A DNA stretch of 64,000 nt from UBA7803 sp963822255 (GTDB lineage: Bacteria > Pseudomonadota > Gammaproteobacteria > Pseudomonadales > Azotimanducaceae), in assembly GCA_963822255.1 (NCBI GenBank), contig CAWGGV010000001.1, positions 248,001-312,000 on the forward strand, written 5' to 3'. The notes beneath the pieces are model-generated. The model saw nothing but the letters and a program-made list of their open reading frames with translations. It made no database searches and was not told the origin of the DNA. Of the stretch, positions 62,911 through 64,000 are shown piece after piece. A program made the position numbers and the translations under genes. Every line of letters begins with the position of its first letter. The stretch's first letter is position 1.

Positions 62911-63777
62911 GTGCACGATCTGGTCAATGTCGTCGTCCTCGGCATCATCGAGGGGATTACCGAGTTCCTGCCGATTTCCTCCACCGGGCACCTGCTGATC
63001 GCCGAGCATTGGCTGGGGGCCCGTTCGGATCTGTTCAACGTCGGCATACAGGCCGGCGCGATCATCGCCATCACCCTGATCTACTGGCACCGCATCTGGA
63101 CCTTGCTGACGGGCTGGCACGACTCGGCAAACCGCGACTATGCGGCAAAGCTCACCATCGCCTTCCTCATCACGGCGGTGATCGGCTTCATCGCGGTAAA
63201 GCTCGGCTTTGCCCTGCCGGAAGCGATCACGCCGATCGCCTGGGCGTTGATTGCGGGCGGCATCTGGATGATGGTCGCCGAACGCTTGGCCGAGCGCCGT
63301 CCGCCGCATTCGACGGTGACGTGGCCGGTCGCGATCCTGGTGGGTATCGCGCAGATGGTGGCGGGCATCTTCCCGGGAACCTCACGCTCGGGGGCGACGA
63401 TCTTCGCGGCCATGCTGTTCGGAACCAACGACCGGGCCGCGGCGACCGAGTTTGCCTTCCTGGTCGGCATCCCCACCATGTACGCGGCCACCGGTTACGA
63501 GGTTCTGAAGGCGCTGGATGCCGGGTCCGCGGCGCAGGTGGACTGGAACGAGTTTGCCGTAGGCTTCGCCGTCTCGCTGGTCGTCGCCTTCATCGCCGTG
63601 AAGTGGCTGCTGATCTACATTCGCAGCCACCGCTACACGCCGTTCGCCATCTACCGCATCCTGCTCGGCGTCGCCGTGCTCGTGTACCTGGCCGTCGCCG
63701 CTCCCGTGGTGCAGCCCAACGCGAAGCCCGAACGGGAAGTGCCGACCACCGCCACCACTCCCGCGGGCAGACATTGA
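62911..63777 (+). CDS. uppP: Undecaprenyl-diphosphatase
   Basis: 288 residues, multi-pass inner-membrane BacA/UppP, recycling the C55 lipid carrier for peptidoglycan synthesis. Both active-site motifs are present: EGITEFLPISSTGHL near the start and FPGTSRSGATI in the middle. GTG 62911 was preferred over GTG 62899 because the AGGAG at 62895 overlaps the latter. A C-terminal extension (EREVPTTATTPAGRH) beyond the usual end is slightly unusual. Confidence 0.95.
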   Translation: MHDLVNVVVLGIIEGITEFLPISSTGHLLIAEHWLGARSDLFNVGIQAGAIIAITLIYWHRIWTLLTGWHDSANRDYAAKLTIAFLITAVIGFIAVKLGFALPEAITPIAWALIAGGIWMMVAERLAERRPPHSTVTWPVAILVGIAQMVAGIFPGTSRSGATIFAAMLFGTNDRAAATEFAFLVGIPTMYAATGYEVLKALDAGSAAQVDWNEFAVGFAVSLVVAFIAVKWLLIYIRSHRYTPFAIYRILLGVAVLVYLAVAAPVVQPNAKPEREVPTTATTPAGRH

Positions 63778-63783
63778 CCGGTC

Positions 63784-63804
63784 GAGCCTCTACCATTGAG
63801 GCTC
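63784..63804. other. Short inverted repeat between uppP and the methyltransferase
   Basis: GAGCCTC, 7-nt loop TACCATT, GAGGCTC: a perfect 7-bp stem starting 7 bp after uppP. There is no T-run after it, so it is not a clear intrinsic terminator; an mRNA 3' processing or attenuation role is possible. Confidence 0.4.
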
Positions 63805-63824
63805 TGCAACCCGGTGGAGGCGCT

Positions 63825-64000
63825 ATGGCCGAGGTCGATCAGGAAGCGCTGAAGCGCTATTCCTTCAACGTCTGGAGCTATAAGCAGGGCGAGATGGTCT
63901 CGCTCATGATTCATCTCGGCGACCGGCTCGGTCTGTACAAGGCGCTGCAGGGAGCGGGGCCGGTGACAGCAGCGGAGCTCGCCAGCCGCACCGGGCTGAA
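63825..64000 (+). CDS. Methyltransferase N-terminus (cut by window end)
   Basis: 58 codons visible: KRYSFNVWSYKQGEMVSLMI, HLGDRLGLYKALQGAGPVTA and AELASRTGL. The winged-helix-like dimerisation segment 'GLYKAL...GPVTAAELA.RTGL' is characteristic of class I SAM methyltransferases whose N-terminus resembles ArsR/O-methyltransferase HTH domains. GGTGGAG precedes the ATG. The catalytic domain lies beyond the window. Confidence 0.75.
   Translation, partial: MAEVDQEALKRYSFNVWSYKQGEMVSLMIHLGDRLGLYKALQGAGPVTAAELASRTGL

Noticed and set aside
1..64000. tRNA or rRNA genes, prophage structural genes, integrase
   Set aside because: Scanned for characteristic conserved stretches and for phage head, tail or tyrosine-recombinase motifs; none recognised. 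Short RNAs without strong sequence signatures could still be missed.

Overview
The window is GC-rich DNA with dense coding, short gaps and frequent GTG starts and 4-bp stop/start overlaps. Gene content (GdhA, UppP, TonB receptor, DUF481 outer-membrane protein, thiolase/DUF35 pair, CaiB-type CoA-transferase, LLM flavin oxidoreductase, Cyc2-like porin-cytochrome) points to a Gram-negative, probably gammaproteobacterial heterotroph from a lipid- or steroid-degrading lineage. The lineage is inferred from gene families only; no rRNA or tRNA gene was seen.

Layout. (1) 1-7625, minus strand: a tightly packed five-gene operon running from a transmembrane Ser/Thr kinase, through an SH3 lipoprotein and a fused FAD oxidoreductase/double cyclic-nucleotide-binding/4Fe-4S protein, to a b-type cytochrome-like membrane protein and a multihaem c-type cytochrome with an FHA-like N-terminus. 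It looks like a signal-controlled electron-transfer module and I know of no described system with this composition. (2) 7.7-10.5 kb: a lipoprotein hydrolase, gdhA and a stand-alone lumazine synthase. (3) 10.7-18.3 kb: an XRE regulator followed by a hyfBCEFGI-like complex lacking the Ni-binding cysteines; its last two genes carry at least eight frame changes. (4) 18.3-31.6 kb: ordinary chromosomal genes, including a GPH-type transporter, a PRPP synthase divergent from apt, a GH43-like protein, a DUF481 protein, a GMC oxidoreductase with its small partner, an APC permease, a membrane hydrolase and an MDR reductase.

(5) 31.75-44.83 kb: an accessory island flanked by a ~130-bp direct repeat (a copy of the 3' end of a yrhK-type gene). 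It is a mosaic of broken genes: three relatives of one membrane protein, a truncated nadA, a decayed IS91-family transposase, a PepSY-TM fragment, a carboxymuconolactone decarboxylase fragment, an antiporter fragment and a deleted PIN toxin. Intact genes sit among them: a P2-type ATPase, a PPOX protein, a SnoaL protein, a methyltransferase, an SDR and CcdAB. The transposase remnants carry 43-47-bp double-hairpin insertions whose arms co-vary between copies, a possible uncharacterised mini-element.

(6) 44.9-64 kb: yrhK, the thiolase/DUF35 pair, a two-domain type III CoA-transferase with one frameshift, an HDOD protein, an MddA-like methyltransferase, a Cyc2-like porin-cytochrome, an LLM oxidoreductase, a TIR/TPR protein, a fusion of an acetoacetate-decarboxylase-like domain to a desaturase-like flavoprotein, a SpoIIAA-like protein, a frameshifted MFS transporter with 22-bp tandem repeats upstream, a TonB-dependent receptor, uppP and the start of a methyltransferase.
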